A DNA stretch of 64,000 bases, from the NCBI RefSeq assembly GCF_023065955.2, contig NW_026622786.1, positions 48,159,438 through 48,223,437 on the forward strand. Direction: 5' to 3'. Under the pieces are notes generated by a model. It saw only the letters and a list, made by a program, of their open reading frames with translations. It had not been told where the DNA came from and searched no databases. The DNA is from Ursus arctos (lineage: Eukaryota; Chordata; Mammalia; Carnivora; Ursidae). Positions 1 through 11,380 of this stretch are shown here, piece by piece. The translations under genes were made by a program, and so were the position numbers. Numbering within the stretch: the first letter of the stretch is position 1; the number at the start of each line of letters is the position of its first letter.

Positions 1-162
1 AAAAAATTGTATAGTGCACTGCCTGCGGTGCCTGGCACTTTGTGTGTATTAGCTCATTTGGTGACAGTTGAAAACTTTGATGGAAGCACAACTGTGTGGT
101 GGAAAAGAATGAAGACTTGCACTTTCATACCCCCCCCCATTACAGGATTTTTATTCCCTCAG

Positions 163-610
163 TGACAGCAGTTCTTGGTCATGAAGCTTCGAAGAATGAA
201 GAGGTAGACCAGATGAAGAGCGGTGGGCAGCAAGACAAGGTTTACTGAGCAAGAGTACAAAGCTCCCAGAGAGAGAGGAGACCCGAGAGGGTTGCCATTT
301 TGGCGTTCAGATCTAGGGGTTTTTATAAGCTCTTTTGCAGAGCTATCTTGAGCATCTTGAGTGTGGACCCCCTGTGGATTGGCTGCTAAGGTGTGCCAAT
401 CAGGGCTTTGATCATGCACCTGTCTACCTATCAGGGTATTGTTCACATGTTGATGGTCTTCTGGGCTGACTTCTGGAGACTAACTGCCTCAACCTGTGAT
501 AGTGACCAATGTTTTATGATTAATTGTTTCGTTTCAGGGTGTTTTGCAAAAGTCACTTCTGCAGAGGCTGCTAGACAGGATGCTATTGTGGTCTTGTCTA
601 AGCTGTAAAA
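163..610 (-). mobile_element. Probable solo retroviral LTR (class I-like)
   Basis: Read on the minus strand, the segment has LTR order: two CCAAT-type boxes ('ccaatccacag', 'ctgattggcac'), a TATA-like cttataaaaa near 321-330, then about 80 bases later a polyadenylation-like 'cagtaaacc' near 235-245, then a CT-rich U5-like end. The starting tgttttacag near 610 fits a TG end. I found no matching target duplication and no gag/pol/env, so the edges and family are approximate. Confidence 0.5.
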
Positions 611-1000
611 CAGGACACTAGTGTGGTTTCGCCTTCGCTGCCCTGGCTCTCTGTTTTCTTGCTGGGGACCCTGGCCCTGAGTACCTCATTGTCCGACCAG
701 CTTCTAACACTGCCACTTGTTACTGCAGTCTTGGCAGCTAACTCAGACTCTTGGAACTTCAGTTTTCTCCTGAAAAAATTGAAGGATATAATAATAATTC
801 CCTTGGCAACCAACATGCTTTTAACGAGGATCAGTGTAAACGAATATTAAATATAAGCCAAAAAGCATCATACAAATATAGAAATATTACTGTTTCTCAA
901 ATTTCTACAGAGTATGGATGATAGTGGGCAAATATGGAGAAGATGCTTCCACCTTTGGAAACTCAATCAAATGTGAAAATCTTATCTCAGTGATAACCAA
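611..1000. other. No recognisable feature
   Basis: Unassigned sequence. The first 120 bases are moderately GC-rich and the rest is AT-rich. ORFs here are under 76 codons and show no family resemblance. Confidence 0.4.
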
Positions 1001-1110
1001 TATTTTAATTCACTCATTCGTTCATTTGGTATTGACTGAATTCCTACTATGTGCATATTGAAAGCACAGCCCAAGTGTTCAGATATCCTAGGGTCTTCAA
1101 TTCAGTCCAA
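1001..1110 (-). repeat. L2 LINE 3'-end fragment
   Basis: The order cactcattcgttcatt, then 'attgactgaattcctactatgtgc', is the reverse complement of the L2 tail ('gcacatagtaggtgctcaataaatgaatgaatga'). Very diverged. Confidence 0.55.
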
Positions 1111-1434
1111 AAGCAGCTGTAAGTTCTCAAAATCTTTTTATACAGAGTTATGAGGTTCCATTAGTAATAACTAGCATATTTTAAATGACAGAGGAAGGTT
1201 GCCAAAGCAATAGTGGGCTAAAGACCTTAGTCATGTCTGGAGTCAAACGTTGGTAGGGCTTGCTGCTGCTAAAGCCTTGGCTCTCTTCTCAGGGCAGGAG
1301 AGGTTGATGCCTGGAATTCAGCAAAGGCTTAGTCTCGGTTGAACCGAATTAAATAAATGGCTACGGCTTGTACAAGAATCATCAGATGTGATGGCTAGAT
1401 GGAATGGGTGAAATTTCCAATCTAGCTGCCTCCT

Positions 1435-1552
1435 TTAGCAGAGGAGGTAGGAGAAGCTCGCTAAGGTTAAGTCCCAAGATCATGCAGGCGGTCAATAGCA
1501 GACTTTAGACTCCAAATAAATCTTCTGACTCCCAACTCTATGCTATTTCACC
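1435..1552 (-). repeat. MIR SINE fragment
   Basis: A reverse-complement MIR core: gaggaggtaggagaagc, then 'aaggttaagtcccaagatcatgcagg' and 'gactccaaataaatcttctgactccc'. The order matches the MIR segment around the conserved core. Confidence 0.5.
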
Positions 1553-2350
1553 ATTATATCAATTTTTGATCGATCAATGATCAAATCAAACTTTGATTGA
1601 TCAATTATCAAATACTGAACTCTATTTTAAGCGTTTGTTATTAAAAATAGCCTTGCAAAAGATGGAAAATAACGCTGACTTACCTAACAGGCTTGCCCAA
1701 AAGACTACAAAATAATGATGTCAATAAAGTACTTCCCATATTTCATGATTTATTCCAATGATAGCAAACGTGGCCTAAGTTTATGGACAAGCAACAAAGG
1801 TACATTAAATCTTCTGGCCACCAGGGTAGCAATTAACACAAAGCAAAATTGCGCATAAAAGCTATCCTGCAAAAGCCCCCTTCTTGGCATAATAATAATA
1901 TATAATAAAGTGTCAACAGCACCCCAGAAGTAAACTAGCACAAACTGTGCCTTCATTTGGTCTCTTCTCTCATCTTTCTTTTCCTGATTATTAAAGGACA
2001 ATAGTATGTCCCCTAAGGAAAACAAGTGCTTTGTATTAGACAATCATGGGGCTGTGTGTCAGTTTTCCAACCTGCACAATTCTGATGACGCTGAAGGCAG
2101 ATTATTCACACTCTGCCTGAGTTTCCTTGAGGAAGAGGGACTAATCTGCAGGCTAATCTTGGTAGCTGTTGAAACCTAGAACTATTTCAATCATTTCCCA
2201 ATATCATCTTCTGGCGATATTCTCATTACTTCCTCCTCACTCCTGGTTTTGGACTTGTGACATTTATGAACACGCTGCTCTTCCTCATGGAGCGTGGGTA
2301 TGATCAGACCATCTACAGCACCTCTGGAGGGTCGTGAGCCACGCTGGGCC
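1553..2350. other. Unassigned AT-rich stretch with a doubled near-palindrome
   Basis: No gene or repeat family recognised. Two 21-bp near-palindromes of the type tttgatygatcaatkatcaaa lie at 1565-1585 and 1592-1612. A short higher-GC patch at 2240-2340 was read in all frames and gives no identifiable protein. Confidence 0.4.
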
Positions 2351-2362
2351 TGCATAAGCTCT

Positions 2363-2559
2363 TCTCAGATAGATAGATAGATAGATAGATTTTTATTTAT
2401 TTATTTGAGAGACAGAGAGTGCACAAGTGGTGGGAAGGGGAGGGGGAGAAGCAGATTTCCCACTGAGCAGAGAGCCCCAAGCTGCTTGATCCCAGGATCC
2501 TGGGATCATGACCTGAGCCAAAGGCAGACACTTAACTGACTGAGCCACCCAGGCACCTC
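2363..2559 (-). mobile_element. SINEC carnivore SINE, minus strand
   Basis: From right to left: tRNA-derived head ('aggtgcctgggtggctcag' on the minus strand), CT-rich part, then an (aaat)n tail extended into a (gata)n tract at 2368-2390. Flanked by the duplication tgcataagctct (2351-2362 and 2560-2571). Confidence 0.9.
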
Positions 2560-2610
2560 TGCATAAGCTCTCCTTAAAGAATTTTACACTAAAGTAGAAA
2601 ATGCCGAATG

Positions 2611-2842
2611 AGGGGTGCCTGGATGGCTCAGTCGGTTAAATGTCCAAATCTTGATTTTGGCTCAGGTCATGATCTCAGGGTCTGGAGACTGAGCCCCGCA
2701 TTGGGCTCTGAGTTCAGCGTGGAGTCTGCTTGTCCCTCTCCCTCTGCTCCTACCCCAACTTGTGCACTCTCTCTCTCTCTCAAATAAAAAGGAAGGAAGG
2801 AAGGAAAGAAGGAAGGAAGGAAGGAAGGGAGGGAGGGAGGGA
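2611..2842 (+). mobile_element. SINEC carnivore SINE with (GGAA)n-expanded tail
   Basis: Head aggggtgcctggatggctca, then gtcaggctcagg-type core, CT repeats and 'caaataaaaa'. The tail has grown into a (ggaa)n/(ggga)n microsatellite at 2790-2842. Flanking duplication aaatgccgaatg (about 2599-2610) versus aaatgccaaatg (about 2844-2855). Confidence 0.88.
2790..2842 (+). repeat. (GGAA)n/(GGGA)n microsatellite
   Basis: Imperfect tetranucleotide run growing from the A-rich tail of the adjacent SINE. It produces long spurious Lys/Arg/Gly or Ser/Pro/Phe ORFs on both strands. Confidence 0.9.
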
Positions 2843-3154
2843 AAAATGCCAAATGGCAGAAACTTGAGAGTTACATTTACATTGCTGGACCCATCAGTTG
2901 ACGTGAAATGTGATTCATTTTTGGCAGAAAAATATTCATTTGGTTCCATTTTCCCTAGTGCCTTGGAGGAATGCATCTGGCCTGTTTGCCTGAGTTCCAA
3001 GTGAGCAGATCTTCAATATGTCTGGCATTTGGGGAAAGGAATTGTAACTTTGAGTGAAGGTAAAAGGACTTACAGAGAGGGCCTTGCTAGCAGCCATCCC
3101 ATGCTTTAAAGCAAAAGTAACACACAAAGTGGTGACAAATACAGTGGGATGGTT

Positions 3155-3375
3155 AAAATGTAAGCTTTCACATAAGAACTCAGTTTGAAACCAAGCTCTG
3201 CACTTGGCGATTGTATGAACCAGGGTTAAAATTAAAACTTACTTGTAAAATAGACCTAAAATACCTAACTGAGAGCAATGTTGTGAGGATAAGAGAAATA
3301 ATGACTCTAGATCATTTATCTGGTGCCCATAACATATTAAGTGCTGAATAAATTGGGGCTTTTATTATTACAAAT
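3155..3375 (+). repeat. MIR SINE
   Basis: Order fits MIR: 'gtttgaaaccaagctctgcac', 'acttgtaaaatagac', 'gttgtgaggataagagaa', then 'agtgctgaataaattggg'. Ancient and diverged. Confidence 0.55.
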
Positions 3376-3957
3376 AATAATACCAAACAAAGGCAACTTA
3401 TTCCCTAAAGAGTGCTTCTTGCTCGTTAAGAATTCAAGGGGCTTTACAGTGTACTAACTTTCACCATAAATATGCAATAGATCACTACATTGACCTAAAC
3501 TCCCTGAGCCGATTGATGAAATGAGAACATTTATTCCTGTAAAGATGTAAAGCTCTGAACTTCCAGAATATAAGTGGAGATAAATCTAACCTATGTCTCG
3601 TCCCTTCCACTGGGCATATTCATGCACTAGAGTGAAAAGCCACGGCTGGTAAAAGAGAGGCTCTGCAGGGTACAAGAAATTTCTTTGGAAATACTTCCAT
3701 TTACAAAATCCTGACCTATACCACCCTAAAGTACTTCACAACAAATCCTCTTCTCCAACTAATACAGATTTCAACATTAGCAAAGGAAAATGCTGATAGA
3801 GTAAAAATCCAGAGTAATCTCATTCAGTGATATTCTGCTATCCAATTTAATTTGCTCTTCTCTCTTATAAATAAGACTAATGACATAAGTATAATGCAGA
3901 ATGAAAAATTACAATAGTACATTGAGTGTCATGGCAAGCAGCCAGTTCCTCCAAATT

Positions 3958-4185
3958 AGGGTTGCTGGTTAAAATACAGGATGCTCATTAAATTTGAATT
4001 TATGATGAACAACAAACAATTTTTTTAATGTAAGCATGTTCTAGGTTAGTCCTGGCTTTTAGAGGTAGATTCAGAAAAATCATCAGGGTCACCCCTCATG
4101 ACCAGGCTCCATGTCAGATGCACATTTAGGACATAAACATTTAACTGTGTGTCCTATATTTTCATTTGCTAAGTCCGGCAACCCT
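3958..4185. mobile_element. Palindromic MITE-like element with terminal inverted repeats
   Basis: The left end agggttgctgg and the right end ccggcaaccct are inverted copies. The similarity continues inward ('aatacaggatgctcattaaattt' against the reverse of 'aaatgtttaactgtgtgtcctatatttt'). About 228 bp, non-coding, with imperfectly paired interior. This is the form of an ancient non-autonomous DNA transposon. I recall the family as common in mammals but cannot name it. Confidence 0.6.
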
Positions 4186-5095
4186 CTTGCAAATGAACTG
4201 AATCAAACCAAACTCTACAGTTACTTGCCATGCAATTATTTGATCACCTTTCAAAAACTCATTTTCTGAGACCCCTTCAGACATTTTCCAGTACTTGTTT
4301 ATTTCAAAGGGAAACAAAAAATTGTAGTTTAGAAATTTATTGAATGTGGTCACTTTTTATAATTTAATTTTACATAATTGCCATTTATATTAATGATAGC
4401 TTTAATTAACATGCATAAAAATAGTACTTCGCTCTCCATAAACAATTGTGAAATAGGCCAGTGTGGGCTTCTGGGAACTGGAGACAGTTTTACTCTTATG
4501 ATTGGAACCAGCTGGACAATTTTTTATATTAAGACCCATGACCATTTGGACACAAAGAAACTTCCAATTTCAAATTCTGGACAGTTTTCAAATCTTATCA
4601 TATGTCTGATTATTTAAAACCCAAACGTCACCTTAAGAAATCCGTAAATGAGACATCCAAGTCAGTGGGTATGCTAATGAATGTCCCACACGTTTGCCAA
4701 AAAACCCCCAACACCTCTTAATATGAAAACTTAAGGTGATACCCTACTGCTCACAAAGCATTTTCTTAAGTTTCTCAAACTACACTACTTGTTCTTCATA
4801 GCAGAAATCAAAAGATAAGCATGATTAATATCAAACTGTGTAAAATATTTTTGTATTAAAGCAAACCGATCTATAATAGATGAAAAAGGGAAAAAATGTG
4901 GATTTGTTTTTAAAACGTGAAATAGGAGACCTCAATAAAATTGTTCTCTAATTTAAAAAAACCACAAAACCCAAAAAAACACACCAAATTCTGCAGAGCT
5001 TTCACTAGTGATGTCATAGTTGAGAACTGGGTATTTTGGACTTGATATGAAATCAATATCACGTAGTCATAGGTTGAAAGTTCATTTCACCCATG
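4186..5095. other. No recognisable feature
   Basis: AT-rich, with only short ORFs. I see no repeat family with confidence. Confidence 0.4.
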
Positions 5096-5890
5096 CTGAT
5101 TTTGGACATTGCCAGATTCATACCATCAAGGTTTTAATGCTGTTGGACTCCCTTCTGGAGGCTGACAGGAGATGAAGTCTGGGAAAGTCATTCCAAATCC
5201 CAGTGATAGTCGTAGTGCAATTTCTCAACACATCCCTACAGAGTTTTGTGGAATTTTCCTCTCATAAGGAGACCCTGTTCATCGAATTGTTCAGTGTGTG
5301 AGAGAAGCTTCACAATGATGTAGCAATGACAGCCTCAGTGTGTGACCTTTGTTTGCTTGGGTCCCTCAAGCCTCAGTGTGGGTAGTAATCTTGATGACCT
5401 CTGGCCCCTGAACTCGTCACAGGAGGATTCCAAGTCCATTTTGCATTTCCTGTTCAGTCCCTAGTGGATTTTGATCCAAAATGAGTAAGACCCAAACCTA
5501 GACCTCAAAAGTGCTGTGGGGTCAACAGAGCTGCTAACTCAGCCATTACCACTTCTCCATCCATGGCTGCTGTGCTCTTCTCCCACTGCCTGTGGCCCTT
5601 CAACTGGGAAATGACCCCCCAGCCTGCCCTGCATTGTTTCTCGCAGGGCCAGTGCATTTCTCATACGGATCCCCTGGCAAGGGGTTCTTTCTGTTTCTCA
5701 CAACCTCCCTGCTCAAGGAACTTAGGACAAATTCCCAATGCTGGGTCAAAAGATATTTCATGGCTCCTCCTGCACCTCACTCTCTCCTCTGACCTTGCCT
5801 CCGGTGTCCCAGTCACAGACTTCTGTGCGTCTTGATTCCTTTTCTTCACCGGAGTGAGCTTCTTGTTCACCCAGGGCATTTCCCACCCTT
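5096..5890. other. Unassigned higher-GC block
   Basis: About 800 bp clearly richer in GC than its surroundings. It includes overlapping ORFs of 90 and 66 codons at 5563-5835 and 5592-5792. Their translations do not match a family I know and both start within 30 bases of each other in different frames, which argues against real coding. It could be an old LTR or pseudogene fragment. Confidence 0.3.
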
Positions 5891-5969
5891 TTATTTTTGG
5901 ACACTAACTTTAGAACCTTAGATCACATTGTAAATTTAAATGTATTCCCTGTTTTATCCAAAATATTAA

Positions 5970-6105
5970 TGTACTTTTGTTCACTTATTCCTCCATTTAT
6001 TCAAATAATATTTTGTCCCAGCAATGTTGAGTCAAACCATTTGGTTCCTGCCCTCATGAATCTTGTAGCTTTGAGGAGAGATAGGTACAGCAGAAATAAC
6101 TTTAT
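5970..6105 (-). repeat. L2 LINE 3'-end fragment
   Basis: 'tgttcacttattcctccatttattcaaataatatttt', then 'cctgccctcatgaatcttgtagc', follows the reverse complement of the L2 3' end. Diverged. Confidence 0.5.
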
Positions 6106-6129
6106 TTTTTACTACTATCTGATATCTTC

Positions 6130-8085
6130 TCAATTCTCTCTAAATCTTATTGTCTTGTAATTTCTCAAACTTCAAAAGAATAGTGTTTATTTCCTAAAGG
6201 GAAAATTGCAGTTCTTACCTAGAACAAAAGGATCGTTACTCAGGTTTGGGTTCCAAATTAGACTTCTTTCTAAGTATATTTAGAGCACGAGTCCTGAAAG
6301 CTTGGTTTTCTCAAAAGACAAAGAGGTTTTTGGATTCCTAAAAAATTCCCTTAAATTTCAGAAAATGAAGTTTGAAAGATTGATTGGCATTAATCACAGA
6401 ACAAGGAAAAGTGTATACAGACAAGAATATAGTCTATGACTTCAGGGAAGTCCCCAGCTCCCATGAAGGAAAAAAAAAATCCTTTCCAGGGCTTTGGGAA
6501 GAATAATAGGAAGGTTGAGAGGGGGGGAATCTAGGTTCGATACTGCCTGGGCCTTCTCTAGACCCAGTGTGCATCATCTCCTAGGCCTTAGCCCACAGTG
6601 GGGATGGGAAGCAAGATCACAGGTGTGGGGGATATGAAAGCCCATTGGATCAAACCGAATAAAAAGAATGAAATTGGTTATGTTCCTGCTTGTGGAAGAC
6701 CTTCCAGTTATCACCAAGATTTCCCATTCATTCTTGCTTTTGGGCATGGGGCTCCCTTGAATCAGGCATGGCCATGTGACCTACTTTGAACAATAAAATG
6801 TGAACAGAAGTGAAAAGTTTCACTTCTTAGTACAAGCACTAAAGACAAGCTTCTCCGTGCCTTCCTCTCCTGCTATGCAACTCAGAAGGTCCCAGGCGGC
6901 AGAGTTACAAGATACCGGAAATTCTGTCAGCCTGGATTCTTGAGTATGTGCAGCAGTGATATTTGGTTTCTATCTTCCATTTCCTTATTTTATTTCTCAA
7001 TTTATCCTGAACTCAAGGGGAGATAACAAATGGTTTGAGATGGAAATCATGGGGACTCAGTTTTGGATATGTGAATATGTGATACCAGAGACATCCAAGA
7101 AAAGATGTTAAGAAGATAAATGGACATAGAACTCAGAGGAAAGATCTACGAGCTATAACTTGATATATAGAAGGATATTTAAATATAATCTCCCAGCCAA
7201 ACTATATGTCCCTTATTAGAAAAGATATTTTGAATTCAGGAAGGATTTAACTTATGATGATCTTATTGAACTGGTGCTAAGTACTTAGTAGAAAATTGTA
7301 AACATAAGCCACACTATTTTGAAAACATGTAAAATATTTTCATTTATACATACATAGAGAGAAACAAAATGGTTTCTTTTTACCATTTACCTTTCTTAAA
7401 ACTCCACTATAATTCTGTCTCAGCCCCAGATGAATCCATTTATTCCCAGCAGTGATACCAAATACAAACTGAAACTAATGAACTCCATTCTTTAACTGAT
7501 TCATTTCTGGATATTTTTAAAGGTGATTTTGAAGCCAGGGTTTGCAAACACGGAAAATTAGGAACATTTAAAATTACATGATGTAAATAAATACTTTCCA
7601 AAGGACACCTAAATTTTTGACTCCCTTGTTTATATTTCATAAAGAGCTAACTCCAAATTGTGAAGCAAGTGAGGGTGAACCAGTCAGAAACACATCGGTA
7701 TATGTGTGTAGAAAGCAGATAAGACAAAAGTGAGTGCACAATACCACAGAGCAACGTGTTTCTCTCTGAAGTGGAGAGAACGAAGTTATTGCGAAGTTTT
7801 CAGCTTGCTATTGAGATCAGAGAACCATTGACTAGTGACTTTTGCCTCACCATAGAAAGAAAAGAGGTTAATGAAAACAGCCACGATAGGGAAGAGACTC
7901 GAACTGAGCCATCCATGGAGTGGTGGTAGCAATATGGTGGGGAGGGGAATGCCAGAGAGGAGGAGAATAGCTATTTGATATATTACAATGAATTTCATAT
8001 GTTATTGGGTGGGTGTTTGATTTGGCACAGTTCCAGAAGATAGAAAATATAGAGGTAAATTTTGCTCCAAATAAGTGAAGACTTA
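6130..8085. other. No recognisable feature
   Basis: Nearly 2 kb without a gene or a repeat I can name. ORFs are below 79 codons and scattered over all frames. Confidence 0.4.
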
Positions 8086-8087
8086 AA

Positions 8088-8200
8088 ACTATTGTGATGA
8101 GCACTGGGTGTTATACGCAACGAATGAATCATTGAACACTACGTCAAAAACTAATGATGTACTATATGTTGGTTAACTCAACATAATTTAAAAAAAAGAG
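8088..8200 (+). mobile_element. L1 3'-end fragment (older carnivore type)
   Basis: 'gatgagcactgggtgttatacgcaac', 'gaatgaatcattgaacac', 'aactaatgatgtactatatg', 'aacataatttaaaaaaa' follow the carnivore L1 3' terminus in order. Confidence 0.75.
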
Positions 8201-8344
8201 GAAAAAACCTACTTTTCTTTTATTTCTGATTCCTAAAGTAATATGTATTCACTACAAACATTTTTGAAAAGTACAAAAAAGCAAATGTTAGAAAAAAATC
8301 ATTCATAAGCCCTTCACCCAGAGATAATCATTGTTAATATTTTC

Positions 8345-8650
8345 TATATTTATATTTCATTTCAGCAACCATTTATTGAGTCCCTGTTATGTGTCAGATA
8401 CTCTTTTAAGCAGTGGAACACAGTAGTGAACAAAATATGTCCCAGTTCTTAGGAAACCTACATTCAAAGGGCAGAAGAGATAAATGATAAAGTATGCAAT
8501 ACATCAGTTAGTGAGAAGTGTAATAAGGAAAAAAAATAGAACTGAGTAAAGAGACAAAGCATGATGACATGAGGGAGGGGAAGATATGTTATGTGATTAT
8601 GATGCTATTTGAGCAAAAACCTCAAGGAAGGAATCAAGCCATAAAGATAA
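8345..8650 (-). repeat. L2 LINE 3' region
   Basis: 'atttattgagtccctgttatgtgtcag', 'aacacagtagtgaacaaaatatgtccc' and a later 'gatgctatttgagcaaaaacctcaaggaagg' are the reverse complement of the L2 tail in the expected order. Confidence 0.65.
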
Positions 8651-9169
8651 ATGGGAGAAGAGCTTTCTAAATACACACAAAATAAGGCTTACATAGCTTT
8701 GTAACCTACATTTTTATTTAACGATAAATAAGGAACCTCCCTCATGCAATTAAATGTTTCACAAATGTTATTTTTAATGTATACATAGTCTATTGCATGG
8801 ATATATTTACTATATGCAGTTCTCTACTGTTGGACATTTAGGTTGAGTTAACTATCTTGCTACTATACTGAATATCTTCATTTAAAATTTTTATGTGCAG
8901 CTCTGATTAATTTGTTTGAATAATTTTCTTAAAATAGACTTTCTGAATCCAAGGATATTTCTAAATTGCTTCTCCCCCCCCCAAACCTGACTGATTTACT
9001 TTCCCATTAGCAATATTGAAAAAAAGATTATTTTCAACCACCCTTATAAACATTATGTTTTTTAAAAATCTTTGCTAATAGAAGTTAAAATATATCATAT
9101 TTAATTTGCATCTCTTTTCTTATAAGGTTGAACATTTTTATTCATGTTTTCATTGAGTCAGTATATTGT

Positions 9170-10000
9170 TTACATTAATGTTACATGTATTAAAAGAATA
9201 CCTATAATCTTCATAAAAACAAAGGTAAAATGGACATCTACATACTCAGGACCCAGCTTACGAATACGACTATTCCCACTCCTTTACAAACCCTTGTGTA
9301 CTTTAGTATAGCCTTCCCCTGCTGAAGCAAACACTCTTTTCAACTTTGGGTTTATCATTTTCTTAAGCATTTTACCACATACATTTATATTCCAAATAAT
9401 AGGCTATTTATTTTTGCAAGTTTTTTTTTTATGTCTATTGGGTTCATATTGTATACAAACTTAAGGCCAAAAATCTGTTTTTTTACTCAACATTAAGAGA
9501 ATCAACCCTGTTTTTTACATTTAGTTGTACTTCATTTTCACTGCTGAAGTACAATGTATGACTATACAATTTATTCATCTTTCTTATTGTTAATTAAGAG
9601 TTGGGTTGTTTTTAGTCTTTTGCTTTTGCAAAGTATGCTGCTTTGAACATTTTGAACACCCTTCCTACAGACATATGGAAGAGTTCCTTTATGGAGTAGT
9701 TATAGGAGCTGAATCTTGGCGTCATAGACTAAGTGCATTTGCAATTTAGAAAATAAATTGTTGGTGCTATTATTTTATACTGGTACAAAGTTGTTGTAAC
9801 TAATTTATACTTCCACCAAAAAGGCACAGATGTCTAGTTTTTCTATATCCATGCCAACACTGAATATCATCCAATATTTTCATATTTCCTAATTTGGTGG
9901 ATATAAAAGTCTATCTTGTGAGTTTGCATTGTATTTTCCAAATTACCACCGAGGATGAACATGTTTTATGGTTTGCTTGGCTGGTTTTTGGCTCATATCT
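9170..10000. mobile_element. Degenerate ancient LINE sequence (L1M-like)
   Basis: Phrases such as 'caaagtatgctgctttgaac', 'gttgtaactaatttatacttccacc' and 'tatccatgccaacactgaatatc' are typical of old L1 3' regions. Orientation and exact edges cannot be fixed by eye. The following 300 bases are not assigned. Confidence 0.45.
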
Positions 10001-10289
10001 ATTACCTCTACTTTCTCCGTTGTCTCCCCCTTCTGTTTCCATTTATCTGTTAGTTGGATCATTATTGCATTATCGGAGCACATAACAAAAGATTAGGTTC
10101 TATTACTGTGATCATTGCCTCATCTGTTGTAACAACTGGGAATCAAAGTTATCTTTTAAAGTTTAATGATCAAGCAATAGAAATTAAGCATACTTAAAAA
10201 CATAAAGATAAACACTGGGAACAATAATGGTTAGTGACTAAATTTGAATAGTGAAGGCAGGAGAAGTTGAGAAAGAAGAGAATACAAGC

Positions 10290-10940
10290 TAATTTTATTC
10301 TTGCTCACATACAAAACTCACAGGCACTATCTATGGAAATTGAAGACTAAGGACTACATAAAAGTATAAGAATAAAGATAACCACTAGAACAAATTACAA
10401 ATCTTTCTAAATATAAGATCTATAATAAAAACAAAGAGCAAGAAAAAAAGAGCATATTTGAGGTTTACGGTTAAGAAAGAAGGGAAAACAAAAATGCACG
10501 ATATTATTTGCTCTTTTAAAAATTTACAAAACCCTACGGAAGAGAAAAAAATAGGGACAATTACTATAGAGCTAATAAAGCTTCAGACTCAGGCCCTTCC
10601 TTCACATGGACCCCTTCCAAGGCCTTGGAAGGATTAAAATGGTCATACAGGATAGAAAATTTTGAGTGTATTAGATATTTTAATTGCAAGACGTTAGCAC
10701 CAAGTTTGAGTTTGTAATTGTTTTCTTTTCCTTAAAAGCAGCCATGAACTGCATAAAATGAAAGATCTAAAAACTTAGATCCAATCCTCAAGAAACTAAT
10801 AAAAACGAGTACCAGTTTGGGGTGGAAATAGGGGCTATGGTGCGAGCAAGACTTCAAATATACAGACTTTTATGCCATTTTGGTTTTTAAACCATGTAAA
10901 TATAGTCCCCATTAAGAATACATAAATTTTCAAAATTAAC
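10290..10940 (+). mobile_element. Possible degenerate L1/HAL1-like sequence
   Basis: A-rich sequence with 'aaagataaccactagaacaaatta' resembles an old L1-derived repeat. No reading frame survives. Low confidence. Confidence 0.3.
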
Positions 10941-10959
10941 TTAAAAATTTTGGGATTGA

Positions 10960-11158
10960 GGGGCGCCTGGGTGGCTCAGTTGGTTGAGCATCCAACTCTT
11001 GGTTTCAGCTCAGGTCATGACCTCATGGGTCATGAGATTGAGCCCTGCTCAGGCTCCGAGCTCTGTGGGGAGTCAGCTTGAGGCCTCTCTCCCTCTGCTC
11101 CTCCCACCACTCACATCTGCTCTCTATATAAACAAACGAATGAACAAATAAATCTTTA
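10960..11158 (+). mobile_element. SINEC carnivore SINE
   Basis: Head ggggcgcctgggtggctcag, core 'caggtcatgacctcatggg', CT-rich part, tail 'aacaaataaatctttaaaa'. The flank aaaattttgggattg (ending about 10959) resembles aaaatattggtattg after the tail (13/15). Confidence 0.9.
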
Positions 11159-11174
11159 AAAAAATATTGGTATT

Positions 11175-11364
11175 GGGGCGCCTGGGTGGCACAGCGGTTA
11201 AGCATCTGCCTTCGGCTCAGGGCGTGATCCCGGCGTTATGGGATCGAGCCCCACATCAGGCTCCTCTGCTATGAGCCTGCTTCTTCCTCTCCCACTCCCC
11301 CTGCTTGTGTTCCCTCTCTCGCTGGCTGTCTCTCTCTGTCGAATAAATAAATAAAATCTTTAAA
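11175..11364 (+). mobile_element. SINEC carnivore SINE, young 'gcacagcggttaag' type
   Basis: Inserted directly behind the previous SINE. Head ggggcgcctgggtggcacag, 'ggcgtgatcccggcgttatg', tail 'gaataaataaataaaatc'. Flanked by aaaaaatattggtattg copies (11158-11174 and about 11364-11380). Confidence 0.93.
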
Positions 11365-11380
11365 AAAAATATTGGTATTG

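Noticed and set aside
2662..3004. ORFs of 112, 80 and 61 codons on both strands
   Set aside because: They lie over a SINE and its (GGAA)n tail; Pro/Ser/Phe and Lys/Arg/Gly repeats are translation of the microsatellite.
10960..11364. Functional tRNA genes in the tRNA-like SINE heads here and in other SINEC copies
   Set aside because: The heads are diverged and fused to SINE bodies with A-rich tails and target duplications; they are retrotransposons.
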